Part shown: in pieces, positions 18,464 through 26,979 of the stretch
How the letters are laid out: every line of letters begins with the position of its first letter
Numbering within the stretch: the first letter of the stretch is position 1
DNA from: Coriobacteriaceae bacterium AF45-21
Lineage (GTDB): Bacteria; Actinomycetota; Coriobacteriia; Coriobacteriales; Coriobacteriaceae
Assembly: GCA_027682925.1 (NCBI GenBank)
Contig: JAQCYU010000022.1
Location: forward strand, 1-39,592
Direction: 5' to 3'
DNA length: 39,592 nt
Position numbers and translations under genes: made by a program
The notes under the pieces: model-generated
Told to the model about the DNA's origin: nothing
Seen by the model: only the letters and a program-made list of their open reading frames with translations
Databases searched by the model: none

Positions 18464-18485
18464 TAAACATAATAGTAAATGTTTA
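18464..18485. promoter_or_regulatory. Likely autoregulatory operator of the LacI-type gene
   Basis: TAAACAT (18464-18470) and ATGTTTA (18479-18485) form an inverted repeat upstream of the regulator gene. The words resemble the operator-like repeat at 17148-17184. Confidence 0.5.
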
Positions 18486-18557
18486 TGAGCTAGTTTAGCC
18501 TGTTGTCAAGCGAAGTGGCACGACTATTCCCCCAACGGGCGCATTTGCTCGGTAGCT

Positions 18558-18597
18558 AAAAAAGCCCCGTCCCAAATTGACTACATGGGGCGGGGTG
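18558..18597 (-). terminator. Terminator of the nucleoside salvage operon
   Basis: GCCCCGTCCC pairs, with one wobble, with GGGGCGGGGT, and on the - strand is followed by a run of six T. It lies just after the nucleoside hydrolase stop and resembles the kinase terminator at 12212-12250. Confidence 0.75.
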
Positions 18598-18607
18598 CAG
18601 GAATCGT

Positions 18608-19581
18608 TTAACCTAGGACGCGGGCCATGCGCGCCTTAAACTCGGACAGGAAGCGCGGGGCGTCAACGGTCAGCGCCACAAGCGCGCTCTTGTCGGGATC
18701 GGACAGGCGGTGCTCGTCGCAGATGGTGCGGCCACGGTACTCGCCCAGCAGGTCGACACGCAGATTGCAGCCGAGCGCACCCACGAGCGTGGGGTCGATC
18801 GCCACGGCAACGGCCAGGGGATCGTGCAGTGCGCAACCACCCAGGTAGGGTGCGTTCATCTCGTACGAGCCAATGTAGTGCTCGACCATGCTCGCAAATG
18901 CGCAGCCCGCCATGGTGCCCGAGCCTGTCCAGCCGGCAACATCGCGGCGCGTGAGCACCACGCGATGCGTCACGTCCAGGCCCACCATGGTGAGCTTGCG
19001 GCCCGAGCGCAGCACGGCATCGGCGGCCTCGGGATCGCTTGCCATGTTGGCCTCGGCACCCGCGCTCACGTTACCGGGCACGGTCAGGGCGCCGCCCATC
19101 ACCACCACGCGGCCGATAGACATCATCGCCGCCGCATCGCGCTCCAAGGCAAGTGCCAGGTTGGAGAGCGGGCCGGTCGCTACGTAGACCAGATCGGGCC
19201 CATAGGTGCGCGCGGCATCGATCAGATAATCGACCGCGGCATTGCCATCGGCCGAGGTCGCCCCCACTGGCTCGTAGGGAGACGCGGGCACGCTCGCGCC
19301 GCCGATGCCGTTCTTGCCGTGGATGAGCGTGGTGGACGCCGGTGGCGTATAGGCTCGGTCGCCTGTAGGGGACGGTCGGCACCCAGATACACCGGCACCT
19401 CGGGACGACCCAACAGGTCGAGCACCGCCAGGCAGTTATGCGCCGACTGCTCGACGCGCACGTTGCCAAAGCACGTGGTGATGCCCACGAGCTCCACCTC
19501 GGGGCTCGCGATGGCATAGGCAAGCGCCATCGCATCGTCCACACCCATATCCAGATCAAGGATCAGCTTCTTGATTGCCAT
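18608..19581 (-). CDS. Inosine-uridine-type nucleoside hydrolase (frameshift near 19353)
   Basis: The restored protein is about 324 residues and should split ribonucleosides into base and ribose. The Ca-binding Asp cluster LDLDMGVDDA is at the N-terminus (usually D-x-D-P-G-x-D-D, here with M for P), with ATGPLSNLALAL, MGGAL and HDPLAVA further on. The frame is lost after QATEP; restoring one C gives YTPPASTTLIHGKNGIGGAS. It starts four bases after the ribokinase stop, so ribose released by this enzyme is likely phosphorylated by its neighbour. Confidence 0.93.
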
Positions 19582-19585
19582 TGTT

Positions 19586-20581
19586 CTACTCCGCTTCTCC
19601 GTCTTGTACGTAATCGTCTAAACCAAACGCGCGCTCGACTTCGCCACGCGTGGGAATCGACTGCTGTGCACCCAAGCGCGACACCGTCACCGCCGAGGCA
19701 CGGGCACCCGCGGCCATGCACTCAAAGAGCGGCAGGCCCTCCAGACGAGCCGCGGCAAGCGCACCGATAAACGTATCGCCCGCGGCCGTCGTATCGACCA
19801 CCGTGCTCGAAAGCGCCGGCATGCGCAGCAGCTCGCCGTCGTCGCCGAGCGTAACCGACCCGGCACCGCCCAACGTGATGACCGCAGCTCCGGCACCCTT
19901 GGCGAGCAGGGCATTGAGCGCTGCGGCGCAGCTCGTATCATCCGCGGGCAAGATGCCCGTCAGCACCTGGCACTCGGTCTCGTTGGGACAGACCAGGTCG
20001 ACCGCCGTCCAAGCCCCTGCCGGCACGTCACTTGCCGGCGCCGGGTTAAAGACCGTATAGAACCCCAGCTCGTGAGCGCAAACGAGTGCCTCGGCCGTCG
20101 CCGCCAGGTCGCATTCGCCCTGGGCGATAAAGACGCTTCCGGCAGCCGGGGCAATCTTGCTGGCGTCGCCGTCGAGTTCATCGGCCACCAGGCACCTCAG
20201 CGCGCAGGCAACGTCCTCGCCCGTAAGCGCATGGTTGGCGCCCGGCGACAGCACAATACGGTTGTCGCCACCAAAGCGAATGATGGTCGCCGTTCCCGTC
20301 TCCACGTCGTCGCGACGCGCCACAAAATCGCAGCTCACGCCAGCGTCTTGGAGCCCCGTCACGAGCGACGTGCCAAACGCGTCGCGACCGACCGCACCGA
20401 TCATGCATGTGTGCGCGCCCATGCGCGCAGCCGCTACGGCCTGGTTGGCGCCTTTTCCGCCGGCGTTGGTGATAAACCCGCTGCCGCCGACGGTCTCGCC
20501 CGCACGCGGCATGCGCTCGCACGCCACCGAAAGGTCCATGTTCATGCTGCCGAACACCGCGACGATGCCGCAATCTGCCAT
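19586..20581 (-). CDS. rbsK: Ribokinase, PfkB family
   Basis: This 331-residue sugar kinase should phosphorylate ribose to ribose-5-phosphate. GSMNMDL and NAGGKGANQAVAAARMG form the sugar-binding N-terminal part, and DTTAAGDTFIGALAA holds the catalytic Asp and anion hole. The ATG at 20581 follows AGGAGG; an in-frame extension to 20641 has no ribosome site. The gene is intact and is the first gene of a two-gene operon with the nucleoside hydrolase. Ribose specificity is supported mainly by that partnership. Confidence 0.9.
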   Translation of the reverse strand: MADCGIVAVFGSMNMDLSVACERMPRAGETVGGSGFITNAGGKGANQAVAAARMGAHTCMIGAVGRDAFGTSLVTGLQDAGVSCDFVARRDDVETGTATIIRFGGDNRIVLSPGANHALTGEDVACALRCLVADELDGDASKIAPAAGSVFIAQGECDLAATAEALVCAHELGFYTVFNPAPASDVPAGAWTAVDLVCPNETECQVLTGILPADDTSCAAALNALLAKGAGAAVITLGGAGSVTLGDDGELLRMPALSSTVVDTTAAGDTFIGALAAARLEGLPLFECMAAGARASAVTVSRLGAQQSIPTRGEVERAFGLDDYVQDGEAE

Positions 20582-20768
20582 GGAAACCTCCTCGTCCGCG
20601 GGCTCTGCACCCGCTGCCGGTCGTCGATCGTGCGCTCTCACGCCTCTATAACTTTAGTTCACTTTGATGTGGACGCGCGCTTGAGCTTGCGCCAGCAGCA
20701 AGCATTCACAGGAGCAGGCGGCTACAATAAAGGCGTGCTGATTATTCTCGTCATTTGGATGATGTTTT

Positions 20769-22984
20769 ATGGAACAATTCCCGCGATCGAACTCGCGCAG
20801 CTCACGCCACTCGAGCGATCAACAGGCGCCGCACGAACGCTCGCGCGCCAGCCGCCAAACCTCCGAGCCGCGCCAAGCCGCAGACCCCCATCGCGCGTCT
20901 GCCAACAAGGGCGCCCACGCCAGCAGCGCCACAAAAGAGCAGGTGCCCGCGCGCCCCAAATCTCGGTATATCCCCGCCCTCGACGGTCTGCGCACGCTTG
21001 CCGTCGTCGCGGTGGTGCTCTATCACCTCAACCTCACCTGGGCGCAGGGCGGCTTGCTTGGAGTCACGATCTTCTTTGTGCTTTCGGGCTATCTGATCAC
21101 GCGCTTGCTGCTCAACGAAGTCGCTAAGACCGGCCGCATCGACCTTAAGAGCTTCTGGATTCGCCGCATCCGTCGCCTGGTCCCCGCCGTGGTAACGGTA
21201 GTGTTCGTGACCTGCGCGCTGTGCACCATCTTTAACCACGTGATGCTCACCAAGATGCGCCCCGACATCCTGCCGTCGCTGCTGTTCTTCAACAACTGGT
21301 GGCAGATTGCCCAAAACGTCTCGTACTTCAATGCTCTGGGCGACCCCTCGCCGCTCACGCACTTTTGGTCGCTTGCCATCGAGGAACAGTTCTACCTGAT
21401 TTGGCCGCCACTGCTGTTTGCCATGGTATCCATGCATGTGAGCAAGCCCAACACGCGCCGCGTGGTTCTGGGCCTTGCCGCGGTATCTGCCCTCGCCATG
21501 ATGGTGCTCTATAACCCCGCCGCCGACCCCAGCCGCGTGTACTACGGCACCGACACCCGCGTGTTCTCGCTGCTGCTGGGTGCCTGGATGGCCTTTATCC
21601 CCGATCGCGACCTGGCGCCGGTGCGTCTCGCTCGTCGTTTGGGGCTCAATCGCATAGCTGGCGCCACCAAGCACGGCAAGAACGCCGAGGGTAAGCCTGG
21701 CGAGAAGGCCGACGAAGCAGCCGAGACCGCCCCGGCACAGCCGAGCGCCCTCGTGCGTTTTTGGTCCTCGCCCGCATCCATCGATGTGTTGGGCGTCGTG
21801 GGTCTGGTTGGCCTTGCCGCCATGGTCGCGCTCACCAACGGCTACACCGCGTTCCAGTATCGCGGCGGCACGCTGCTATGCTCCATCCTCACGCTCATGG
21901 TCATTGCCGCCTGCGTGCAGCCCCAGGGAATGGTTGCCCGCGCGCTGTCCGCCGAGCCGCTCGTGTGGGTTGGCAAGCGCTCGTACAGCATCTACCTGTG
22001 GCACTATCCTCTGCTTCTGCTTATGAACCCGGTCGCCAACATCAACGATACGCCTGGTGGCAGTACATCTTGCAGGTACTTGTGGTGGTCGCCGTGGCCG
22101 AATGCTCGTATCGCTTTATCGAAACGCCGTTTAGAAAGGGCGCCTTTGGGCGCACCGTATCCGAGTTCCGCGACGGCACCGCCACGCCCGCCAACTGGGC
22201 ACGCGCGCACGTCCCTGCCTGCGCGGCCTGCGCTGTCGTGTTGGTCGTTGCACTGGGCGGCCTGATCTTTGTGCCGGAGACCTCCGCGCTGAGCGGCGAG
22301 GGCGCCGAAGTCCTCAACAAGGAAGCCAAAAACACCGCGCCCGCCGACCAACAGGCGGCCGACGACACCGACAAGAACAACGACGGCTTCCCCGATGGCT
22401 CCTACGATCTGCTTATGATCGGCGACTCTGTGTCGCTGCGTGCCGTGGACACCTTTGACGGCGTGTTCCCGCACAGCCATATCGATGCCGAGAAGGGCCG
22501 CCAGTTTGATGCGGGCCGCGCGACATTTGAGGGCTATATCCAGCAGAACCTTGCCGGCAAGATCGTGGTCTTTGCCCTGGGAACCAACGGCTTGGTAACC
22601 GACGACCAGATCGACGCCATCATGGCCGATGCAGGAGATAAGCGTATTGTGGTGTTTGTGAACACGCGCAGCCCGCAGCCGTGGGTTGGCTCTACCAACC
22701 AGGCCATCGCCAACGCCGCTACGCGCTACAAGAACGTGCGCGTTATCGATTGGTACGGATACAGTGCCAACCGCAACGACCTGTTCGATGGCGATGGCAC
22801 GCACCTATCGACCACTGGCGTGACTGAGTACCTCAACTTGATCCACGATGCCGTCAAGAAGGACCTGCCCGTACACCCCGAGGATCACGTCAACGATCCG
22901 CAGCCGGCAGCCGTCAAGTCTGCCACCGACGCGCTCGTTAACGCCCTCGCCTTCAAGCCGCACAAGCTGGGCACCGACAAGTAA
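20769..22984 (+). CDS. OatA-like acyltransferase-3/SGNH protein (frameshift near 22053)
   Basis: The restored protein is about 738 residues. A basic, low-complexity cytoplasmic N-terminus (about 65 residues) is followed by an acyltransferase-3 membrane domain (YIPALDGLRTLAVVAVVLYH, FFVLSGYLIT, FWSLAIEEQFYLIWP) with about ten membrane segments. An extracellular SGNH-type domain follows (DLLMIGDSVSLRA, FALGTNG, DGTHLSTTG). Such proteins O-acetylate peptidoglycan or other surface glycans, and peptidoglycan is the best guess. The frame is lost at ATACGCCTGGTGG, where one C restores TPWWQYILQVLVV. The weak ribosome site GGATGATG precedes the ATG at 20769, and TACAAT at 20723-20728 may be a -10 box. 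It is transcribed away from rbsK. Confidence 0.92.
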
Positions 22985-23007
22985 CCTGCAGCGCAAACTT
23001 CCCACAT

Positions 23008-23049
23008 CCGGAGGGGGGGGGTGCTGCCACGGCAGGCACCCCCCTCCGG
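23008..23049 (+). terminator. Terminator of the acyltransferase gene
   Basis: A GC-rich hairpin has arms CCGGAGGGGGGGG...GTGCTGCC and GGCAGGCACCCCCCTCCGG, 24 bases after the stop. There is no clear T-run, but the stem is long. Confidence 0.6.
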
Positions 23050-23224
23050 CAGTTAGGGACGTTCCTTATGTGCCGGCACCTAGGGACACTCCTGACACAG
23101 CCGAGGAACGCCCTCCTTGCGACCGAATTCTGGACGCCTCGCCACCCCGAGCGTTGTTTCCAAGCCCACACCCGCAGCAGCAAACAACCCAAAATCACTC
23201 TTTTCGAGCCGGCTCCAAGAGGTC

Positions 23225-23454
23225 GTGGACAAAAAGGGGCAAATATGAGTACTGTTACCATTTTAGTAGCAGGCAAAACCACCCAAAATGACGCCCATGC
23301 GGTAGCGCACGACCTTTCCAGTTGACCAGAATGGCCGGCTTAGGACTTGGAGCTCCGCTTTTAATGAACAGATTTTTAGATATGTTCATTATTTTCCTTG
23401 TCGTAAATGCTATCGGCCAGGCGACAGTACTCATATATGGCATTTTTTGTCCAC
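23225..23454. repeat. Inverted pair of 35-nt GTGGACAAAAA...TGAGTACTGT repeats
   Basis: Arm 23225-23259 and the reverse complement of 23420-23454 match at about 29 of 35 positions, with ATATGAGTACTGT conserved. About 160 nt lie between, including AATGAACA / TGTTCATT (23363-23390). The 22985-23536 stretch holds no convincing gene; it also carries AGGGACGTTCC and AGGGACACTCC words near 23054 and 23083. Confidence 0.7.
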
Positions 23455-23488
23455 ACGCGTATTACTAACCCCCTATAACAGGAAAAAT

Positions 23489-23517
23489 ACAGGCCGCAAC
23501 CCATAGCAGCGGCCTGT
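23489..23517 (-). terminator. Terminator of the NRAMP/MgtE-like operon
   Basis: ACAGGCCGC and GCGGCCTGT form a 9-bp stem with an 11-nt loop, followed on the - strand by ATTTTTCC. It lies about 20 bases beyond the transporter stop. Confidence 0.8.
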
Positions 23518-23536
23518 TTGGAGTCCAAAAGAGGCG

Positions 23537-24799
23537 CTAAGCGCTGTAGCCCATCGCTTGCAGCACAAACATGACGACCGTCAGCACCGTAATCACGCCG
23601 ATAGTCGCCCAAGTGAGCACGTTCCATACGCGGCCGTTGCGGTTGGCACCCATAATGTGACGGTCGGCGGCGATAACCACCTGGAACACCAGAACCACGG
23701 GCAGTAGCACGCCATTGATGACCTGCGAGGTCATCATAATCTGGAACAGATCGACACCGGGCATAAGCACCAGTACGGCAGAGATACCGATGATGGCCGT
23801 AATGATGCCGCGGTAAACCGGGGCCTCGTCCCAGCTGCGATCGGCGCCTCGCTCCCAACCAAAAGCCTCGCAGATGGCACTCGATGTAACGCCCGGCAGC
23901 ACGCAGGCAGCCAAAAAGCTCGCTGCGACCAGGCCCGAGGCAAACAGCACCGTGGACCACTGACCCGCGATGGGCTCCAGCGCGCGGGCGGCATCGGCGG
24001 CATCGCTAATCTGAATACCCGCCGGGAACAGCACCGTACCGGTCGTGATGATAATGAAGCCCGCAATGATATCAGCAGCGATCGAGCCGCTCACGGTATC
24101 AATACGCTGCAGCACGATATCGTCCTCGCCCGCATTCTTATCGACCACGTTGTTCTGCGCCAAGAAAATCATCCACGGCGCGATGGTGGTACCGATCGTT
24201 GCGACCACGAGCGACACGTAGCTGGGGTCATTTTGAATGTTAGGCACGACCAGGTCGACCGCGACCTCACCCCAGTTGGGGCCAGCCATAAACGCGGCGA
24301 CGATGTAGGTCACGAAGACGCAGCTTACCAGCAGCAGAATCTTCTCGATGCGCTGGAAACTACCCGACATGGTAAGCATCCACACCAGCAGCGCCACCAA
24401 CGGCACCGAGATGCTCGCCGGCACGCCAAAGAGAGCAAGGCCGCTGGCGATACCCGCAAACTCCGAAATGGTCACAGCCGTGTTGGCGATCAACAGCGCC
24501 GCCATAGCAAGTACACTCTTGCGCACGCCAAAGCGCTCGCGAATGAGCGATGCCAGGCCCTTGCCCGTGACGCAGCCGCAGCGCGCCGCGGTCTCCTGCG
24601 TCACGATGAGCAGCACAGTCATGACGGGAAGCATCCAGAGCATCTTGTAGCCATAGCTGGCGCCCGCACTGGAATACGTTGCAATGCCGCCGGCGTCATT
24701 GCCCGAAAGCGCCGCCAGCAGGCCGGGACCCATAGCGCCAAAGATGGCCGCGATGGTCAACTTTTGCTTGGTGTCCGACTTTTGCTTGGTATTTTGCAC
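23537..24799 (-). CDS. NRAMP-related divalent metal (probably Mg2+) transporter
   Basis: This protein of about 420 residues has the 11-segment NRAMP fold. The canonical metal motifs are altered. The first-helix DPGN is replaced by DAGG (GNDAGGIATYSSAGA), and the sixth-helix MPH is replaced by APW (GTTIAPWMIFLAQ), so the transition-metal-binding Met and Asn are lost. Changes of this kind mark NRAMP-related magnesium transporters (NRMT), one of which I recall from Eggerthella lenta; selectivity here is inferred. Translation probably starts at the GTG at 24799 behind AGGTGG, eight bases after the MgtE-like stop; a longer frame lies inside that gene. The two are co-transcribed. Confidence 0.88.
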   Translation of the reverse strand: MQNTKQKSDTKQKLTIAAIFGAMGPGLLAALSGNDAGGIATYSSAGASYGYKMLWMLPVMTVLLIVTQETAARCGCVTGKGLASLIRERFGVRKSVLAMAALLIANTAVTISEFAGIASGLALFGVPASISVPLVALLVWMLTMSGSFQRIEKILLLVSCVFVTYIVAAFMAGPNWGEVAVDLVVPNIQNDPSYVSLVVATIGTTIAPWMIFLAQNNVVDKNAGEDDIVLQRIDTVSGSIAADIIAGFIIITTGTVLFPAGIQISDAADAARALEPIAGQWSTVLFASGLVAASFLAACVLPGVTSSAICEAFGWERGADRSWDEAPVYRGIITAIIGISAVLVLMPGVDLFQIMMTSQVINGVLLPVVLVFQVVIAADRHIMGANRNGRVWNVLTWATIGVITVLTVVMFVLQAMGYSA

Positions 24800-24807
24800 G
24801 CGACCAC

Positions 24808-26651
24808 CTAACCCATGACCGACATGGTGAGCAGCACCGCAGCGGCGCAGTACGCTACGCACGAGATCATGACGGCAATAACGTTCATGGCGGTGCCCGA
24901 CGTGTTGAGGTCATGCTCGTCACGCCAGAACAGCACCATCAGGTAAATCACGGCGCTCATGTTGCCAACCAGGCAAATGATGGCAGCGATATTAAAGCAC
25001 CCGGTAAAAAGTTGCTCCTCAAACATGGACGCATCGGGGAACGCAGCGGTGCGCACCAGCTGGGCGCACAGGTAGGTCACGAGTGACAGAATCAGGCCCA
25101 TGCCCGTGCTCTGGAAGAAGAACCCCAGATACGGCTTGGGCTCGTCGTCGTGACCGTCATACTCCAGGAAGTAGTTCTTGACGAACGACACCATGCGCGA
25201 GGCCGCCAGCAGCACGAGCGGCATGGCGCACATGGGGAACACCACCAGATGCGCGGAGCCGAGCGCCGTTCCCAGCACGGTCGCCATGATGCACGACGCG
25301 ATGCCCCATACAACAACCCAGTACTGGCGATGCACGAACCAGCTGAGCACGTTCGTCGAGTCGTCCGACGCGCTATCGCCCGAGCCGACACCGGCGATCT
25401 GCAGGTCCTCCTGATGCTCCTCAGCGATAACGTCCATGGCGTCGTCGAAGGTTACGATACCCAGGATATGACGGTTCTCGTCGCAGACGGGGATGGCGAC
25501 CAGGTCATACTTGGTCATCTCGTCCGTCACGTCTTCCTGGTCCTCGTCGGGCGACACATAGACCAGGTCGCGATAGGCCAGCTGACCCAGCGTGGCGTCG
25601 CGGTCGGCTACGATCAGCGTGCGCAGCGAAAGCACGCCGGTCAGCATGCCGCTCGGATCCTCGGTATAGACGTAGTAGACGCTCTCGAAGTCCTCGTCGA
25701 GCTCGCGAATCGCCTCGATAGCGTCACCGACCGTTGCCGTGGCGGGCAGGGAGACAAACTCCGAGGTCATGATGCGGCCGGCGGTGTTGTCCTCATACCC
25801 CAGCAGGTTACGAATCGCCTTCTCCTCCTTGACGCCCATCAGGCGCAGGAGCTTCTCGGCCTTCTCGTAATCGAGCTCGTCGATCAGGTCGGCTGCATCG
25901 TCCGGGTCCATCATGGCCAGCATCGACGATGCGTCCGTGTCGGACAGGCCCTCGAGCATCTCGGTCATAAGCTCGTCGTCATCGAACTCCGAGATAGCCT
26001 CGGCGGCTTGGGCAGTATCGAGCTGCGCAAACACCTGCGCGCGTAGGCGCGGGTCGAGCTGCTCGATAATGTCGGCGATGTCGGCAGGGTGCAGCTCGCC
26101 GAGCGTCTTGTGCGACACCGAGAGTTGAATGTTCTTGTTCGAGCGGTCGAGCAGGTCCATGTAGGACCAAGCGATGATGTCCTCACTGAGCGGCTTGCCA
26201 GGTGCTTCATAAAGCCTTCGACGATATGCTCGAGCGCGGGGCTGATGGCGCGTAGCAGACCGCGGGCACCGACCTCGGCGCCCAGCAGGCGCAGCTGATT
26301 TTCGCCCGACATGGAAAACTTGATGTCGTTTACGCGCACGACCTTCATGCCCTGCGTGTCGACAATCTGCTTGTTGAGCACGTCGCGGGCAAGCAGGAGT
26401 TCGGTCGGCTGCAGGTACGAAAAACGGATTTCGGTGGCCGACGTCTTAAGGTGTACGCCCGTCTCGTCGATACGGTCGACCCATTTGCGCCAGCTGATCA
26501 TAAACGGCGTCTTGCCGGGTCCGCGGAACGCGAGCGACGTCACGTGCGGAAAAACTTCGCCGGTAGCAATACCAAAATCGTTGACCACGCCGAGCTTTTC
26601 GCCGTCGACGTCCAAGACCGGCAATTTGAGCATCTCACTCAGATAATTCAA
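24808..26651 (-). CDS. PRC-barrel/MgtE-N/CBS membrane protein (frameshift near 26199)
   Basis: The restored protein is about 614 residues. Residues 1-80 look like a PRC-barrel (MLKLPVLDVDGEKLGVV), with a second related segment to about 150. An MgtE N-domain with superhelical repeats follows (GELHPADIADIIEQL, LAMMDPDDAADLIDEL), then paired CBS domains (about 290-410; AGRIMTSEFVSLPATATV). The C-terminus has about five membrane segments but lacks the GGNAG-x-Q signature of the MgtE pore. It may therefore be a Mg2+ sensor or partner for the NRAMP-related transporter rather than a standard channel. Translation starts at a TTG (26651), preceded by GGGGAG. One G is missing where ATG-AAG-CAC-CTG-GGC is expected. 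Confidence 0.85.
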
Positions 26652-26667
26652 TGGTGCTCCCCATCAT
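26635..26667 (-). CDS. Possible 10-codon leader peptide overlapping the MgtE-like start
   Basis: ATG-ATG at 26667 has the best ribosome site of the region (GGAGGAATA) and encodes MMGSTIELSE before TGA at 26635. It overlaps the TTG start of the MgtE-like gene in another frame, which would couple their translation. It is too short to support by composition, so it may only be a decoy start. Confidence 0.35.
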   Translation of the reverse strand: MMGSTIELSE

Positions 26668-26671
26668 TATT

Positions 26672-26706
26672 CCTCCGGACGCGGCCGCGCGTGCGGCGTC
26701 CGGGGG
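26672..26706 (-). promoter_or_regulatory. Hairpin sequestering the Shine-Dalgarno
   Basis: On the - strand CCCCCGGACGC (26706-26696) pairs with GCGTCCGGAGG (26682-26672): ten of eleven pairs. The GGAGG ribosome site (26676-26672) is inside the stem. Confidence 0.65.
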
Positions 26707-26756
26707 CTTCTGGATATGTATACGCATGCGCGGGCGGCACGCCGCTCGACGCTTAC

Positions 26757-26844
26757 ACCCCGTGCATGCGCAAAAAGCACCTGCATGGGGTCATCGACTG
26801 TATGGTCGAGGTTTGGATTTCACCTGTAACCTTTCTCTTGACCC
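26757..26844 (-). ncRNA. Candidate riboswitch-like leader with alternative pairing
   Basis: On the - strand GGGTCA (26844-26839) can close a three-way junction with TGACCC (26793-26788). Inside are GGTT/AACC (26831-26828 with 26813-26810) and TCGAC/GTCGA (26809-26805 with 26798-26794), with no unpaired base between stems 2, 3 and 1. The same TGACCC strand can instead join a strong hairpin, ACCCC-A-TGCA-G-GTGC / GCGC-A-TGCA-C-GGGGT (26791-26757) with a TTTTT loop. The two folds exclude each other. I do not recognise the M-box or another known metal riboswitch. Folding and conservation are not tested. Confidence 0.5.
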
Positions 26845-26859
26845 TCATTAACCGCAGTA

Positions 26860-26868
26860 ACTATAGCA
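26860..26868 (-). promoter_or_regulatory. Extended -10 promoter of the Mg transport operon
   Basis: TGCTATAGT on the - strand fits an extended -10 box (TG-n-TATAAT). Transcription would begin near 26853, giving a leader of about 200 nt. No good -35 box is visible. Confidence 0.5.
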
Positions 26869-26948
26869 TCAGCATCGCCCTGCGGCATCGAATTTATGCG
26901 CTGCACATTGCAGGCATACCAAACGCTGACGCATCCGTGACATAGCCA

Positions 26949-26973
26949 TTTGGGACGTTCTTAAACGACTACC
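26949..26973 (-). repeat. Single TAAG-NN-CGTCCC repeat unit at the 3' end of the NodB-like gene
   Basis: The - strand sequence AGTCGTTTAAGAACGTCCC matches the core of the intergenic repeat family. It lies seven bases beyond the stop codon of the NodB-domain gene. Confidence 0.6.
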
Positions 26974-26979
26974 CAATAA

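Noticed and set aside
23068..23325. Small ORFs in the 22985-23536 spacer
   Set aside because: No plausible start sites or family features; the stretch consists of inverted repeats.
26757..26791. Intrinsic terminator in the MgtE-like leader
   Set aside because: The hairpin is strong but is not followed by a T-run; a switching role fits better.
26652..26870. M-box (ykoK) Mg2+ riboswitch
   Set aside because: The conserved M-box words such as GTTAGGTGAGGC are absent and the fold is much smaller.
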